A stretch of 64,000 nt of DNA, from positions 5,332,001 through 5,396,000 of the forward strand of contig NZ_AP024109.1 in NCBI RefSeq assembly GCF_016591715.1. Reading direction: 5' to 3'. The stretch comes from Mesorhizobium sp. J8 (GTDB lineage Bacteria > Pseudomonadota > Alphaproteobacteria > Rhizobiales > Rhizobiaceae). The translations under genes and the position numbers were made by a program. The notes below the pieces were generated by a model. It did no database searches. It saw only the letters and a program-made list of their open reading frames with translations, and was not told the DNA's origin. Positions 35,312 through 44,735 of this stretch are shown in pieces; the stretch's first letter is position 1; the number at the start of each line of letters is the position of its first letter.

Positions 35312-36085
35312 ATGACGACACTTGCCATCCCCGATCTTGCCGGCAAGGCGGTGCTGGTCACCGGCGCTTCGACCGGCATCGGCGCCGCCCTTGTTCGTGC
35401 CTACGCGGCGCAGAAATGTCTCGTCGCGCTGCACTACAATGCGAGCCGCGCAGCCGCCGAGAACCTGGCCCAATCGATCCGCGACGATGGCGGCGAGGTG
35501 TTTCTGGTCCAGGGCGATTTTTCGATCCCTGCCGACGTCGAGCGTGTCGTCGAGGAGAGCGCAAACCGTTTCGGCCGGCTCGACGGCCTCGTCAACAACG
35601 CCGGCGGCATGCTTGGCCGCGTCGCCTATGCCGACCAGGACGAGGCGCATTATGACGCGGTCATGGACCTCAACGCCCGCTCGGTGCTCACCGCTTCGCG
35701 CAAGGCGATCCCATGGCTGAAGCGCCAGGGCGGCTTCATCATCAACACCACCTCGATCGCTGCGCGCAACGGCGCTGGCGGTGGCGCCGGCCTCTACGGG
35801 TCGTCCAAGGCCTTCGTCTCCAACGTGACGCGCGGCATGGCCAAGGAGCTGATCGGCTTCGGCATCCGCGTCAACGCGGTGGCGCCGGGCACCATTCTGA
35901 CGCCCTTCCACGAACGCTATTCGAACGCCGAGCAGATCAAGGCCATGGTCGCCACCATTCCACAAGGGCGCGCCGGAACGCCCGAGGACTGCGTCGGCGC
36001 CTACCTGTTCCTGTCGTCCGATCTGTTGAGCGGCTACATCATCGGTCAGGTAATCGAGGTCAATGGCGGCCAGTTGATGCCGTGA
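35312..36085 (+). CDS. Short-chain dehydrogenase/reductase
   Basis: A 257-residue classical SDR using NAD(P). The cofactor loop is VTGASTGIGAALVRAY, then NNAGGMLG, the catalytic serine in NTTSIAARNG, and Tyr-Lys in LYGSSKAFVSN. The tail ends GYIIGQVIEVNGGQLMP. The substrate is unknown. It is followed 52 bases later by an antibiotic-biosynthesis-monooxygenase-like gene on the same strand. Confidence 0.9.
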   Translation: MTTLAIPDLAGKAVLVTGASTGIGAALVRAYAAQKCLVALHYNASRAAAENLAQSIRDDGGEVFLVQGDFSIPADVERVVEESANRFGRLDGLVNNAGGMLGRVAYADQDEAHYDAVMDLNARSVLTASRKAIPWLKRQGGFIINTTSIAARNGAGGGAGLYGSSKAFVSNVTRGMAKELIGFGIRVNAVAPGTILTPFHERYSNAEQIKAMVATIPQGRAGTPEDCVGAYLFLSSDLLSGYIIGQVIEVNGGQLMP

Positions 36086-36137
36086 GCCGGCGATTGCATA
36101 CTTGATTGAGCGTGCAATCTGGAAGGAGAGCAAGGGC

Positions 36138-36449
36138 ATGTACGGACTGATCGGCAAGATGCGGGCGGCGCGCGGCCAGCGCGATGCGGTCATGGACGTG
36201 CTGCGCGAAAGCACCGCCGCGCTCCCCGGTTGCCTGAGCTACATCATCGCCACCGATCCGGCCGACGCCGACGCGATCTGGGTCACCGAAGTATGGACCG
36301 ACCAGGCGAGCCACAAGGCCTCGCTGCAATTGCCGGAAGTCCAGGCGGCGATCGCCAGGGCGCGCCCCTTCATCGCCGGCTTCGAATTCCAGATCGAGAC
36401 CCATCCGGTCGGCGGCTTTGGATTGCCGACGCCGGAAAAGGCCGGCTGA
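36138..36449 (+). CDS. Antibiotic biosynthesis monooxygenase-like (ABM) protein
   Basis: A 103-residue dimeric alpha/beta-barrel protein. The pattern MYGLIGKMRAARGQRDAVMD, LPGCLSYIIATDPADADAIWVTEVW and the closing F-E-F strand match YgiN-like quinol monooxygenases. The start at 36,138 follows GGAAGGAGAG. Probably co-transcribed with the SDR upstream. Substrate unknown. Confidence 0.85.
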   Translation: MYGLIGKMRAARGQRDAVMDVLRESTAALPGCLSYIIATDPADADAIWVTEVWTDQASHKASLQLPEVQAAIARARPFIAGFEFQIETHPVGGFGLPTPEKAG

Positions 36450-36488
36450 CCAGAGAATAGCTCTGTCGTTTGATTGGAGCACCAAATA

Positions 36489-36734
36489 ATGCGGACCGTG
36501 AGCATCCAGCATGCGAAGGCCAATTTGTCACGTCTTGTAGACCAAGCCGCCGGAGGCGAGGCGTTCATCATCACAAAAGCGGGCAGGCCGTTGGTCAAGG
36601 TCGTGCCTATCGATCGACCTACCGCTGCACAGATGCGGCGTCTGGGCTTTATGGCTGGCCAGTTTTCCGTCCCCGAAGGTTTCGACCGTATGGGCGGCGA
36701 AGAAGTCGAAGCGCTGTTTGACATGAACAAGTGA
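36489..36734 (+). CDS. Phd/YefM-type antitoxin, orphan
   Basis: An 81-residue antitoxin. The N-terminal DNA-binding fold MRTVSIQHAKANLSRLVDQA is followed by FIITKAGRPLVKVVP, then a flexible toxin-binding tail PEGFDRMGGEEVEALFDM. Normally a PIN-domain VapC toxin gene overlaps the stop. Here the stop overlaps a GTG that would begin V-R-A-L, but this frame closes after 15 codons and shows no PIN motif before the next gene at 36,787. The cognate toxin is therefore absent. Confidence 0.88.
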   Translation: MRTVSIQHAKANLSRLVDQAAGGEAFIITKAGRPLVKVVPIDRPTAAQMRRLGFMAGQFSVPEGFDRMGGEEVEALFDMNK

Positions 36735-36786
36735 GGGCGTTGCGGCCCTGCCAACAAGGTGCCGTAGGGTTCGCCTAGAGCCAAAT

Positions 36787-37890
36787 ATGGACTCCTCGCC
36801 AGAGCAACCATCCCGGGGCCACGCGCCCATCGAGCGCATGGCGCGCCTGCGCCCGCCGCTACAGTGGCTGGCGCTGCTGGCGCTTTCCTTGCTCTTCGCC
36901 GGCGCGCTGGAGCTCGCCGCCCTGCCCGCGGCACTGCTGATCGGCCCGATGCTTGCCGCGATCCTTGCCGGCACCAACGGGGCCACGGTGCGCGTGCCGC
37001 GACCGTTGTTCGGCTCGGCCCAGGCGATCGTCGGCTGCCTGGTCGCCGGTTCGATCTCGGCCGACATCTTTCCGGTGCTCTATCGCGAATGGCCGCTTTT
37101 CCTCGGCGTGGTGGTCGCAACCGTCGCCGCCTCCAGCCTGCTCGGCTGGTTGATCAGCCGCTGGCGCATCCTGCCCGGCACCACCGCGGTCTGGGGCTCC
37201 TCGCCCGGTGCCGCGACCGCCATGGTGCTGATGGCCGGCGCCTTTGGCGCCGATCAGCGTCTCGTCGCCTTCATGCAATATCTGCGTGTCATCTTCGTCT
37301 CGGTGACGGCCGCGCTCGTCGCCAAGATGTGGGTCGACACATCCGGCGTCGAAGTGCCGCCGATCGTCTGGTTTCCCCCGATCGATGCCTTCGCCTTTAC
37401 CGCCACCATCGGCATTGCTGTGGTGGGCGGCCTAACCGGAAAGCTGGTCAGGCTGCCCTCGCCGTTCTTTCTCGGCACCTTCATCTTCGGCGCGGTGATC
37501 CATCTCGGCCTCGGCGTGCCGATGCAATTGCCGCCCTGGCTGCTGGCGGCCAGCTACGCCATGGTCGGCTGGTCGATCGGGCTGAACTTCACCCGGCCTA
37601 TCCTGCGCCATGCGGCGCGCGCCCTGCCGCAGATCGTCGGCTCGATCGTGGCGCTGATCGCCTTTTGCGGCGGCATGGCCTTCGTCATCAGCCGCCTGCT
37701 CGGCATCGATCCGCTGACCGCCTACCTGGCGACCAGCCCGGGCGGCATGGACAGTGTCGCCATCATCGCCGCCGCGGCGCGGAACGTCGACATCTCCTTC
37801 GTCATGGCGTTGCAGTCGGCGCGCTTTCTGGTCGTGCTGCTCGTTGGGCCAAGCGTAGCCAGGCTGGTGGCGCGAAACGTCAGGGCCTGA
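36787..37890 (+). CDS. AbrB-family membrane transporter
   Basis: A 367-residue inner-membrane protein with about ten helices in two inverted halves, the AbrB/AmoA-like family often mislabelled ammonia monooxygenase. Landmarks are LPAALLIGPMLAAILAG and GSSPGAATAMVLMAGAFGAD in the first half, and TSPGGMDSVAIIAAAARNVD with the final FLVVLLVGPSVARLV in the second. The paired PGA/PGG motifs are family hallmarks. The substrate is not known. It follows the orphan antitoxin by 52 bases. Confidence 0.88.
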   Translation: MDSSPEQPSRGHAPIERMARLRPPLQWLALLALSLLFAGALELAALPAALLIGPMLAAILAGTNGATVRVPRPLFGSAQAIVGCLVAGSISADIFPVLYREWPLFLGVVVATVAASSLLGWLISRWRILPGTTAVWGSSPGAATAMVLMAGAFGADQRLVAFMQYLRVIFVSVTAALVAKMWVDTSGVEVPPIVWFPPIDAFAFTATIGIAVVGGLTGKLVRLPSPFFLGTFIFGAVIHLGLGVPMQLPPWLLAASYAMVGWSIGLNFTRPILRHAARALPQIVGSIVALIAFCGGMAFVISRLLGIDPLTAYLATSPGGMDSVAIIAAAARNVDISFVMALQSARFLVVLLVGPSVARLVARNVRA

Positions 37891-37933
37891 TCCGCGATAT
37901 CCAAGAGTGCAGGGGAGCTGAGGAGAATTGCCC

Positions 37934-38698
37934 ATGAACCGCCGTCGGAATGCCGTCGATCTTTCCGGCCGTGTCGCCGTGGTGACGGGCGGTGCGCAAG
38001 GCATCGGCTTGGCGGTCGCGCGACGCCTGCTGTCGTCCGGCGCCGGCGTCGCCATCTGGGATGTCGATCAGGCCGCAATGAGCAAAGCCGCCGCCGAGCT
38101 GGCTTCGCTCGGCCGCGTCGAAGCCATCCTCTGCGATCAATCGCAGATCGAGGCCGTCGATCGCGCCGCCGCCGAGACCGAGCGGACGCTCGGCCCCGTC
38201 GATCTCCTCGTCAACAATGCCGGCATCGCCGGACCGGCGGCGACGGTGGTGGACTACGACCCCGCCGCCTGGCGTCAGATCGTCGATATCGACCTTAACG
38301 GCGTCTTCTACTGCTGCCGGCGCCTGGTTCCGGGCATGATCGCGCGCAATTACGGCCGCATCGTCAGCATCTCCTCGGTGGCCGGCAAGGAAGGCAATCC
38401 CAACGCCGCAGCCTATTCCGCCGCCAAGGCCGGCGTGCTGGCGCTGACCAAGTCGCTCGGCAAGGAGCTCGCCGGCCACGACATCGCCGTCAACGCGCTG
38501 ACGCCCTCGCCCGCCCGCACCCGTATCCTCGAGCAGCTCACCGAGGCCCAGGTCGCCTATATGCTGGGCAAAGTGCCGCGCGGCCGCTTCGTCGAGGTCG
38601 AGGAGGCCGCCGCCATGGTCGTCTTCATGCTGTCGGACGAGAACTCCTTCACCACTGGCGCCACCTTCGATCTCTCCGGCGGACGCACGACCTACTGA
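37934..38698 (+). CDS. Short-chain dehydrogenase/reductase (FabG-like)
   Basis: A 254-residue classical SDR. Cofactor loop VTGGAQGIGLAVARRL, VNNAGIAGPA, catalytic serine in VSISSVAGKEGN, YSAAKAGVLALT and C-terminal TGATFDLSGGRTTY. The acidic AIWDVDQAA after strand 2 points to NAD. Sugar alcohol or 3-oxoacyl substrates are possible. The ATG at 37,934 is chosen over 37,928. Its stop abuts the stop of the convergent LysR gene. Confidence 0.9.
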   Translation: MNRRRNAVDLSGRVAVVTGGAQGIGLAVARRLLSSGAGVAIWDVDQAAMSKAAAELASLGRVEAILCDQSQIEAVDRAAAETERTLGPVDLLVNNAGIAGPAATVVDYDPAAWRQIVDIDLNGVFYCCRRLVPGMIARNYGRIVSISSVAGKEGNPNAAAYSAAKAGVLALTKSLGKELAGHDIAVNALTPSPARTRILEQLTEAQVAYMLGKVPRGRFVEVEEAAAMVVFMLSDENSFTTGATFDLSGGRTTY

Positions 38699-39604
38699 TT
38701 ATCGCCGAAGGCTCTCGTCGCGCCCAGCCGCAAGCCGCTCCGGCAGGAAATCGACGAAGACGCGGACCTTCGGCGAAAGGTGGCGGTTGGACGGCCATAG
38801 CATGCGGAACTGACCGCGGCCGTCGACATGCTCGTCGAGCACGGTGCGCAGCTTTCCCTCATTGAGCGCTTCCCGCACCAGGAAATCGGGCATGCAGGCG
38901 ATGCCGAGACCGGCGATCGTCGCGCCCTTCAGCGCCTCCATGTTGTTACAGGTCAGCGTCGAACGGATCTGGGGCGCGGCGCTCCCGGTGATGAACGGCC
39001 AGTTGAGCAGCCTGCCGCTGTTGAGGAAGCGGAAGTGAATGCCGAAATGGGCCGCGAGGTCCGCCGGCGTGCCGGGCGTGCCATGCCGATCGAGATAGGA
39101 CGATGCGGCGCACAAGATCATGCGGAAGGGCGCGACCGGCCTCGACACCAATCGTGAATCGGGCAGCTCGCCGCTGCGGATCGCGACGTCGATGCCCTCT
39201 TCGATGACGTCGACGATGCGATCGTTGAAATCGATGTCGAGCTCGATTTCCGTGTATCGCGCCATGAATTCCGACAGCACGGGCAAAAGCAGATGGTAGG
39301 TGACGATCGGGGTGGAGATCCGCAGTCGCCCGCGTGGCGTCTCGCGTGTCCGCGACAGCATCGCCTCCGCGTCGTCGATGTCGTCGAGGATGCGTCGCAC
39401 GCGTTCGTTGAACAGCTTGCCCTCCTCGGTCAGGCCGATGCGCCGCGTGCTGCGCTGCAGGAGCCGCACGCCGAGCTCTTGCTCGAGCCGGGCGACACTC
39501 TTGCCGACGGCGGAAGCCGAGATGCCGAGTGCCCGTCCGGCGGTGACGAAACTGCCAAACTCGGCGGTGCGGGCGAAGGCAAGAAGGCCGTTGAGACGAT
39601 CCAT
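38699..39604 (-). CDS. LysR-family transcriptional regulator
   Basis: A 301-residue regulator. The N-terminal winged helix-turn-helix is FVTAGRALGISASAVGKSVARLEQELG, followed by a periplasmic-binding-like effector domain (RGRLRISTPIVTYHLLLPVL, with VRSGELPDSRLVSRP). It is divergent from the MFS exporter gene with 145 bases between starts, so it most likely controls that exporter and itself. The effector is unknown. Confidence 0.92.
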   Translation of the reverse strand: MDRLNGLLAFARTAEFGSFVTAGRALGISASAVGKSVARLEQELGVRLLQRSTRRIGLTEEGKLFNERVRRILDDIDDAEAMLSRTRETPRGRLRISTPIVTYHLLLPVLSEFMARYTEIELDIDFNDRIVDVIEEGIDVAIRSGELPDSRLVSRPVAPFRMILCAASSYLDRHGTPGTPADLAAHFGIHFRFLNSGRLLNWPFITGSAAPQIRSTLTCNNMEALKGATIAGLGIACMPDFLVREALNEGKLRTVLDEHVDGRGQFRMLWPSNRHLSPKVRVFVDFLPERLAAGRDESLRR

Positions 39605-39749
39605 CGCTTGAATCCATTCGAGCGTTTTATTCCGGGATGACCGGAGATCTAATACTATTCTGCCGTAAATGTCGCCGCCCTATCTTCTCGTTGCGATCGG
39701 CGCCGCCAGCCGGCGGCACGCCGGCAACCCGCCTGAGATAGGAAAATCC

Positions 39750-41285
39750 ATGACTTTGATGACCAGAACCGGCCCGGCCGGCAGATGGCTCGTGCTGCTG
39801 TCGGTCTGCCTTGCCGCCATGACGATGCCGTTGAGCTTCACCGGTCCCGCCGTGGCGCTGTCCCGCATTGCCGCCGATCTCGGCGGCAGTCCGCTCGCCC
39901 TCAATTGGGTGACCAACGCCTTCATGCTGACCTTCGGCGCCGGCTTGATGGCCGCCGGAGCATTGGCCGACAATCATGGGCGCAAGCGGATCTTCCTTGC
40001 CGGCCTTGCCGCCTATCTCCTTGCCGCGCTGGGCTGCATGCTGGCGCCGGGCATCGTCTGGTTCGACACGTTCAGGGCTCTGCAGGGCATTGGCGGCGCC
40101 GCCGCTTTCGCCGGCGGTGCCTCCGCGCTCGCGCAGGAATTCGACGAGCAATCGCGATTGCGCGCCTTCAGCTTCCTCGGCACCAGCTTCGGCATCGGCC
40201 TTGCCTTCGGTCCCGTTGCCTCCGGCCTGCTCATCGGCGCATTCGGCTGGCGCTCGATCTTTCTTCTCGTGGCGGCGCTTGGCGCTGCTGCCGCCGCGCT
40301 CGGCCTGCGCGCTTTCGCCGAATCGCGCGACCCGGATGCAACCGGGCTCGACTGGGCAGGAGCCGGCACCTTCACCATGGCGCTTGCGGCGCTGACCTAC
40401 GGCGTGCTGCAGGCACCGCAGAGCGGCTGGGCCAATCCCTTCGTCATCGTGCTCCTCGGCGTCGCTGCCATCTTCTTTGCCGCCTTCGTCATCGTCGAGC
40501 GGCGCGTGCGCCGGCCGATGCTGGACCTGACGCTGTTTCGCTTCCCGCGTTTCGTCGGCGTCCAGTTCCTGGCCGCGGCGCCAGCCTATGCCTTCGTCGT
40601 GCTGCTCGTGCTCTTGCCGATCCGCTTCATCGGCGTCGGGGGGATGAGTGAGATCAAGGCGGGGCAATTGATGATCTGCCTCTCCGGCCCGCTGCTGATC
40701 TTACCGCTGCTGGCCGGCCAGGCGGCACGCCGGATCGCTCCGGCGACGATCTGCGGTGTGGGCCTCCTCGTCGCCGCGGCCGGCCTGATCTGGCTGAGCC
40801 GCGTGCCCGCGGCGGGCAGCACGCTGATGGCCCCGCTGATCCTGATCGGCATCGGGATCGCCTTGCCCTGGGGGCTGATGGACGGGCTTGCGGTCAGCGT
40901 CGTGCCGAAGGAGCGCGCCGGCATGGCGGTCGGCATCTTCAACACCACCCGCGTCGCCAGCGAGGGCGTGGCCCTGGCGATCGTCATGGCGGTCTTGTCC
41001 GGTTTCACGGCCACGCAGCTTATCGCTCGAGGACTGGCCTCGCCTGCCGAAGCGGCCGCAGCGGCGCAGCTGCTGGCAACCGGCAATGTCAGCGAAACGG
41101 TGCAACATCTGCACTTGGCCGACGCGACTGCCCTGGTCCAAGCCTATGAGGCAGCTTTCGACCGGCTGCTCATCGTGCTGGCGACGATCACCGTGCTCAC
41201 CGCGATCGTCGTCTTCCTCGGCTTGCGTCGCGGATCGGCATCGGAGCAACACGTCGCGCCTGTCCCGGCCGGCCAGGAAGGCTGA
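39750..41285 (+). CDS. MFS exporter, DHA2 (14-helix) family
   Basis: A 511-residue inner-membrane permease with about 14 helices, like EmrB/QacA drug exporters. Motif A is LADNHGRKRIF, motif C FGIGLAFGPVASGLLIGAFGWR, and motif D1 LSRIAADLGGSPLALNW. The start at 39,750 follows GGAAAA and gives a normal N terminus; the frame is open 27 codons up. It is divergent from the LysR gene and ends 44 bases before the iron box of the siderophore operon, so export of a siderophore or its precursor is possible but unproven. Confidence 0.88.
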   Translation: MTLMTRTGPAGRWLVLLSVCLAAMTMPLSFTGPAVALSRIAADLGGSPLALNWVTNAFMLTFGAGLMAAGALADNHGRKRIFLAGLAAYLLAALGCMLAPGIVWFDTFRALQGIGGAAAFAGGASALAQEFDEQSRLRAFSFLGTSFGIGLAFGPVASGLLIGAFGWRSIFLLVAALGAAAAALGLRAFAESRDPDATGLDWAGAGTFTMALAALTYGVLQAPQSGWANPFVIVLLGVAAIFFAAFVIVERRVRRPMLDLTLFRFPRFVGVQFLAAAPAYAFVVLLVLLPIRFIGVGGMSEIKAGQLMICLSGPLLILPLLAGQAARRIAPATICGVGLLVAAAGLIWLSRVPAAGSTLMAPLILIGIGIALPWGLMDGLAVSVVPKERAGMAVGIFNTTRVASEGVALAIVMAVLSGFTATQLIARGLASPAEAAAAAQLLATGNVSETVQHLHLADATALVQAYEAAFDRLLIVLATITVLTAIVVFLGLRRGSASEQHVAPVPAGQEG

Positions 41286-41329
41286 CGCGACGTGACGCCG
41301 TCAAGCCTGGCGAGGTGCCAAAAAATACT

Positions 41330-41344
41330 TGACTCTCTAACTCA
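41330..41344 (+). promoter_or_regulatory. Iron-responsive operator (RirA-type IRO box)
   Basis: TGACTCTCTAACTCA fits the rhizobial iron-response consensus TGA-N9-TCA exactly and lies in AT-rich sequence 50 bases upstream of the TonB receptor start. RirA, an Fe-S repressor, is the known reader of such boxes in rhizobia. Binding here is predicted, not shown. Confidence 0.75.
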
Positions 41345-41394
41345 TATTTGAGAGCGCGAAAGCGCTACAAAACATGAGAACTGGAGACAGGTTA

Positions 41395-43506
41395 ATGCCG
41401 AAGCGGTCGACGACGTGGCGCCGGGGATTATCATTGCTGGCGGGCAGCGCCATCCTCGGCCACACCTGGCCGGCGATTGCGCAGGATGGCGGCGGCGCCA
41501 CCGTTCTCGACAGGATCGAGGTGACCGCCGAGAGCGACGAGATCCTGAAGCAGGACGGCTATGTCGCCAAGAAGGACCGCATCGGCACCAAGACCGACAC
41601 GCCGATTGCAAAAATCCCGCAGGCGGTTTCGGTTGTCACGCAGAAGCAGATCGAGGACCAGAAGCCGCGGACGCTGAACGATGCGCTGGGCTATACGGCC
41701 AGTGCCAATCCAAACAGCTTCGGTTTCGACACGCGCTACGACGCCTTCTTCCTGCGCGGCTTCCAGGCCTTCTACAACGGCATGTTCCGCGACGGGCTGC
41801 GCCAGTACAACGGCCCTTCCGCCTGGTTCAAGACGGAACCTTACGGCATCGAGGGCGTCACCATCCTGAAGGGACCGGCCTCCTCGCTTTACGGCGTCAG
41901 CGGTCCGGGCGGCATCGTCAACGTCGTCACCAAGCGCCCCAAGGACGAGCCGTTCCACGAGATCGAACTGCTGGCCGGCGAGCACAACCGCTTCCGGGCG
42001 GCGCTCGACGCCTCCGGGCCGGTCAATGACGACGGCAGCATCCTCTACCGCTTCACCAGCCTCGGCCGCCTGAGCGAGACTGGCCTGCCCGCCTACCCCG
42101 ACGACAAGCTCTATCTGGCGCCGGCCGTCACTTTCAAGCCGGACGAGGACACCAAGCTCACCATCCTCGGCGAATATTCGAAGTCCGTCACCGGCGGCAC
42201 AGCGGCTTTCTACAATTCCGCCTATGGCGTGCTGTCGAACGTCTATGAAGGCGATCCGGCCTGGAACGATTTCACCCAGGATCAGGGGCGCATCGGCTAC
42301 GAGTTCGAGCACCGCTTCAACGACTGGCTGACCGTGCGCCAGAACCTGCGCTACAACGCCGTCGATTCGGACATCGAATATAGCGGCCATTACTCGATCG
42401 GCGCCGATCAGCCGCTTGAGCGCTACTGGGGCCACTACACCGAGACGATGAAGAACTTCGTCGTCGACAACATGGCGCAGCTTGAATTCGACACCGGTCC
42501 GGTACGGCACACAGCGATCGCCGGCATCGACTATGCCTGGTCGGACTATGACGCCGGCAGCGGGCTCTCCTATGTCTCTGTCGAGGACATCAAGGCCGCC
42601 CCCGTTCCCCATTCCGGCGGGCAGGAGATGAACCAGCTCGGCGTCTACCTGCACGACCAGATGGAGTGGAACGATTTCACTCTCTTCACCAGCGGCCGCT
42701 ACGACTGGGTCGACACCACCTCCACCGCGGCCGATTTCAGCCAGTCGAAGCAGAAGGACAGCGCCTTCTCCGGCCGCGTCGGCCTGTCCTACCGGACCGA
42801 ATGGGGCATCATCCCCTATGTCAACTATTCGACCTCGTTCTCTCCCAACATCGGCTTTGTTTATGACGACGTATCGAGTTCCGTCAGCCGCGTCGCCCGC
42901 CCGACCATCGCCACGCAGAAGGAGATCGGCGTCAAATACGAGATCCCCGACCACAACGCGACGGTCAGCGCCGCGCTGTTCGACATCGACCAGAAGGACG
43001 GTGTCGTCTTCGACGCCTCCACCGGCATCAACAAACAGCGCCAGCTCGACCTAAACTCGCGCGGCGTCGAGCTGGAAGCCAATGCCTCGCTCGACAACGG
43101 CTTCAGCGTCATCGCCTCCTACACTTATCTGCGCGTGAAGATCGAACGCGGCGCCGAAGGCACCGACGGCAAGGAACTGTCGGCGACACCGAACCACATT
43201 CTGTCGCTCTGGGGTCATTACCAGTTCGAGAACGGCACGCTTGAAGGGCTCGGGCTCGGCGCGGGCGTGCGTTTCGCCGGCGCGAGCTACGGCGACGACA
43301 CCAATAGTTTCAAGAACGACGCGCGCGCCTTCGTCGATGCCTCGCTGTCCTACGATTTCGGCTATCGCAACCCGAAGCTCGAAGGCGTGAAGCTGCAGAT
43401 CAACGCCAAGAACCTGTTCGACAACCGGCAGACGATCTGCTCGGCCGGCTATTGCTACCGCGACGAAGGCCGCTCGCTGTTCGGCAGCCTGCGCTATCGC
43501 TTCTGA
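41395..43506 (+). CDS. TonB-dependent ferric siderophore receptor
   Basis: A 703-residue outer-membrane receptor of the FhuA/FoxA type. The signal peptide is [19 protein letters not shown]. The plug domain is at about 50-190 ([60 protein letters not shown]) and the 22-strand barrel ends in [12 protein letters not shown] with a terminal Phe for Bam recognition. Hydroxamate siderophores are the usual ligands of this group. The start at 41,395 follows GGAGACAGG. It overlaps the next gene (TGATG), forming an uptake operon under the IRO box. Confidence 0.93.
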   Translation: MPKRSTTWRRGLSLLAGSAILGHTWPAIAQDGGGATVLDRIEVTAESDEILKQDGYVAKKDRIGTKTDTPIAKIPQAVSVVTQKQIEDQKPRTLNDALGYTASANPNSFGFDTRYDAFFLRGFQAFYNGMFRDGLRQYNGPSAWFKTEPYGIEGVTILKGPASSLYGVSGPGGIVNVVTKRPKDEPFHEIELLAGEHNRFRAALDASGPVNDDGSILYRFTSLGRLSETGLPAYPDDKLYLAPAVTFKPDEDTKLTILGEYSKSVTGGTAAFYNSAYGVLSNVYEGDPAWNDFTQDQGRIGYEFEHRFNDWLTVRQNLRYNAVDSDIEYSGHYSIGADQPLERYWGHYTETMKNFVVDNMAQLEFDTGPVRHTAIAGIDYAWSDYDAGSGLSYVSVEDIKAAPVPHSGGQEMNQLGVYLHDQMEWNDFTLFTSGRYDWVDTTSTAADFSQSKQKDSAFSGRVGLSYRTEWGIIPYVNYSTSFSPNIGFVYDDVSSSVSRVARPTIATQKEIGVKYEIPDHNATVSAALFDIDQKDGVVFDASTGINKQRQLDLNSRGVELEANASLDNGFSVIASYTYLRVKIERGAEGTDGKELSATPNHILSLWGHYQFENGTLEGLGLGAGVRFAGASYGDDTNSFKNDARAFVDASLSYDFGYRNPKLEGVKLQINAKNLFDNRQTICSAGYCYRDEGRSLFGSLRYRF

Positions 43507-44723
43507 TGTCGGTCTCCGTCTCGAACCGGGCCGCCTCGTCGCCGGCCGCCATCGTCGCTGCGATCGGCGGTCTTTACGTGGCGCAGAGCGTGATCGGCGG
43601 CATCACCTGGACGGGTCTCCCGGCCGTCATGCGCGAGCAGGGCCTGCCGCTCGACCGCATCGGCCTGCTCACCCTGATCGCCCTGCCCTGGGCGCTGAAG
43701 TTCTTGTGGTCGCCGGCGGTGGAGCGCTACCGGCTTCCGCCGACAGGCAGGAACCAAACCGGCGCGATCGTCCTCATCGGCGGCCTCGTTTCCATCGCCG
43801 GACTGCTGGCCGTCGCCCAGTTCGGCCCCGCCGCCTTCTGGCCCGTCGTCGCCTGCCTGACGGTGGTAGCCTTTGCAGCCTCGACGGTCGACATCGCCTG
43901 CGACGGTTTTGCGGTGCAGAACCTTGCCGGCAAAAATCTCGGCTGGGGCAATGCCGCCCAGGTCGGCGGCGCCTATCTCGGCTCCGCGATCGGCGCCGGC
44001 CTGTTCCTCTATCTCGTCGAAATCCACGGCTGGCGCGCGGCAGTGTCGGCGATGGCCTCGCTGCTTGTTCTGCTCGGCCTGCCCTTCCTGCTCGGCATCG
44101 CCACCAAAGCGCGTGAGGAAGTGCGCGAACACGTTCCCGCGCTCACTGCAGCATTGCGGCGCCCGCAGATACGCCGCGGCCTGGCGGCGTCGGCGATCTA
44201 CGTACTGGCGCAGAAGGCGGCGCTGACCATGCTTGGCCCGTTTCTGGTCGATGCCGGGCTCAGCCTTTCCGCGATCGGCCTGGTCAACGGCGCCGGCAGC
44301 ATGATCCTTGGCGTCGCGGCAGCACTTGCCGGCGGTGCTCTCGTGCGATGGCTGGGCACGCGCAGCGTGCTTGTGCTCGCGCTCATCTTGCAGGCCGGAT
44401 CGCTGTTCATCCTCGCCGCCTTCGCGCTTTCCGGCATTTTCCCGGCCGGTCCGCTGGCGGCTGTCGCGATGCTGAGTTCTTCCGCCATCATGGCGCTCGG
44501 CTTCGTGGCGCTCTACGCGCAGTTCATGCGCTGGTCGGATCCGAGGCAGGCAGGCGTCGATTTCACGCTTTTCCAGTGCATGGACGCGTTGGTCAGCATG
44601 GCCGGCGGCATCCTGGCCGGCTATGCGGCGCAGCATCTCGGCTATGGCGTGCTGTTCGGCGGCGCAGGTGTCGTCGCGCTGCTGGCGGCGCCGGCGATCG
44701 CCATGGTCAGCGACCGCGGCTGA
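43506..44723 (+). CDS. RhtX/FptX-family siderophore permease
   Basis: A 405-residue MFS protein with 12 helices. The start [41 protein letters not shown] and [21 protein letters not shown] match the RhtX/FptX/AmpG-like importers that take whole ferric siderophores across the inner membrane, replacing ABC importers. The ATG overlaps the receptor stop by one base, so it is translationally coupled. Together with the receptor it forms a complete outer-plus-inner membrane route. Confidence 0.88.
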   Translation: MSVSVSNRAASSPAAIVAAIGGLYVAQSVIGGITWTGLPAVMREQGLPLDRIGLLTLIALPWALKFLWSPAVERYRLPPTGRNQTGAIVLIGGLVSIAGLLAVAQFGPAAFWPVVACLTVVAFAASTVDIACDGFAVQNLAGKNLGWGNAAQVGGAYLGSAIGAGLFLYLVEIHGWRAAVSAMASLLVLLGLPFLLGIATKAREEVREHVPALTAALRRPQIRRGLAASAIYVLAQKAALTMLGPFLVDAGLSLSAIGLVNGAGSMILGVAAALAGGALVRWLGTRSVLVLALILQAGSLFILAAFALSGIFPAGPLAAVAMLSSSAIMALGFVALYAQFMRWSDPRQAGVDFTLFQCMDALVSMAGGILAGYAAQHLGYGVLFGGAGVVALLAAPAIAMVSDRG

Positions 44724-44735
44724 GACGAGACGGCG

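Noticed and set aside
36787..37890. Ammonia monooxygenase
   Set aside because: The family label is historical; sequence is an AbrB-type membrane transporter with no AmoA metal sites.
39627..40667. 346-codon minus-strand frame opposite the DHA2 exporter
   Set aside because: Gly/Glu/Gln/His-rich mirror of a membrane protein gene; no motif or start site.
41431..42954. 507-codon minus-strand open frame
   Set aside because: Antisense shadow of the TonB receptor; composition is Arg/Gly/Asp/Val-rich and no motif is seen.
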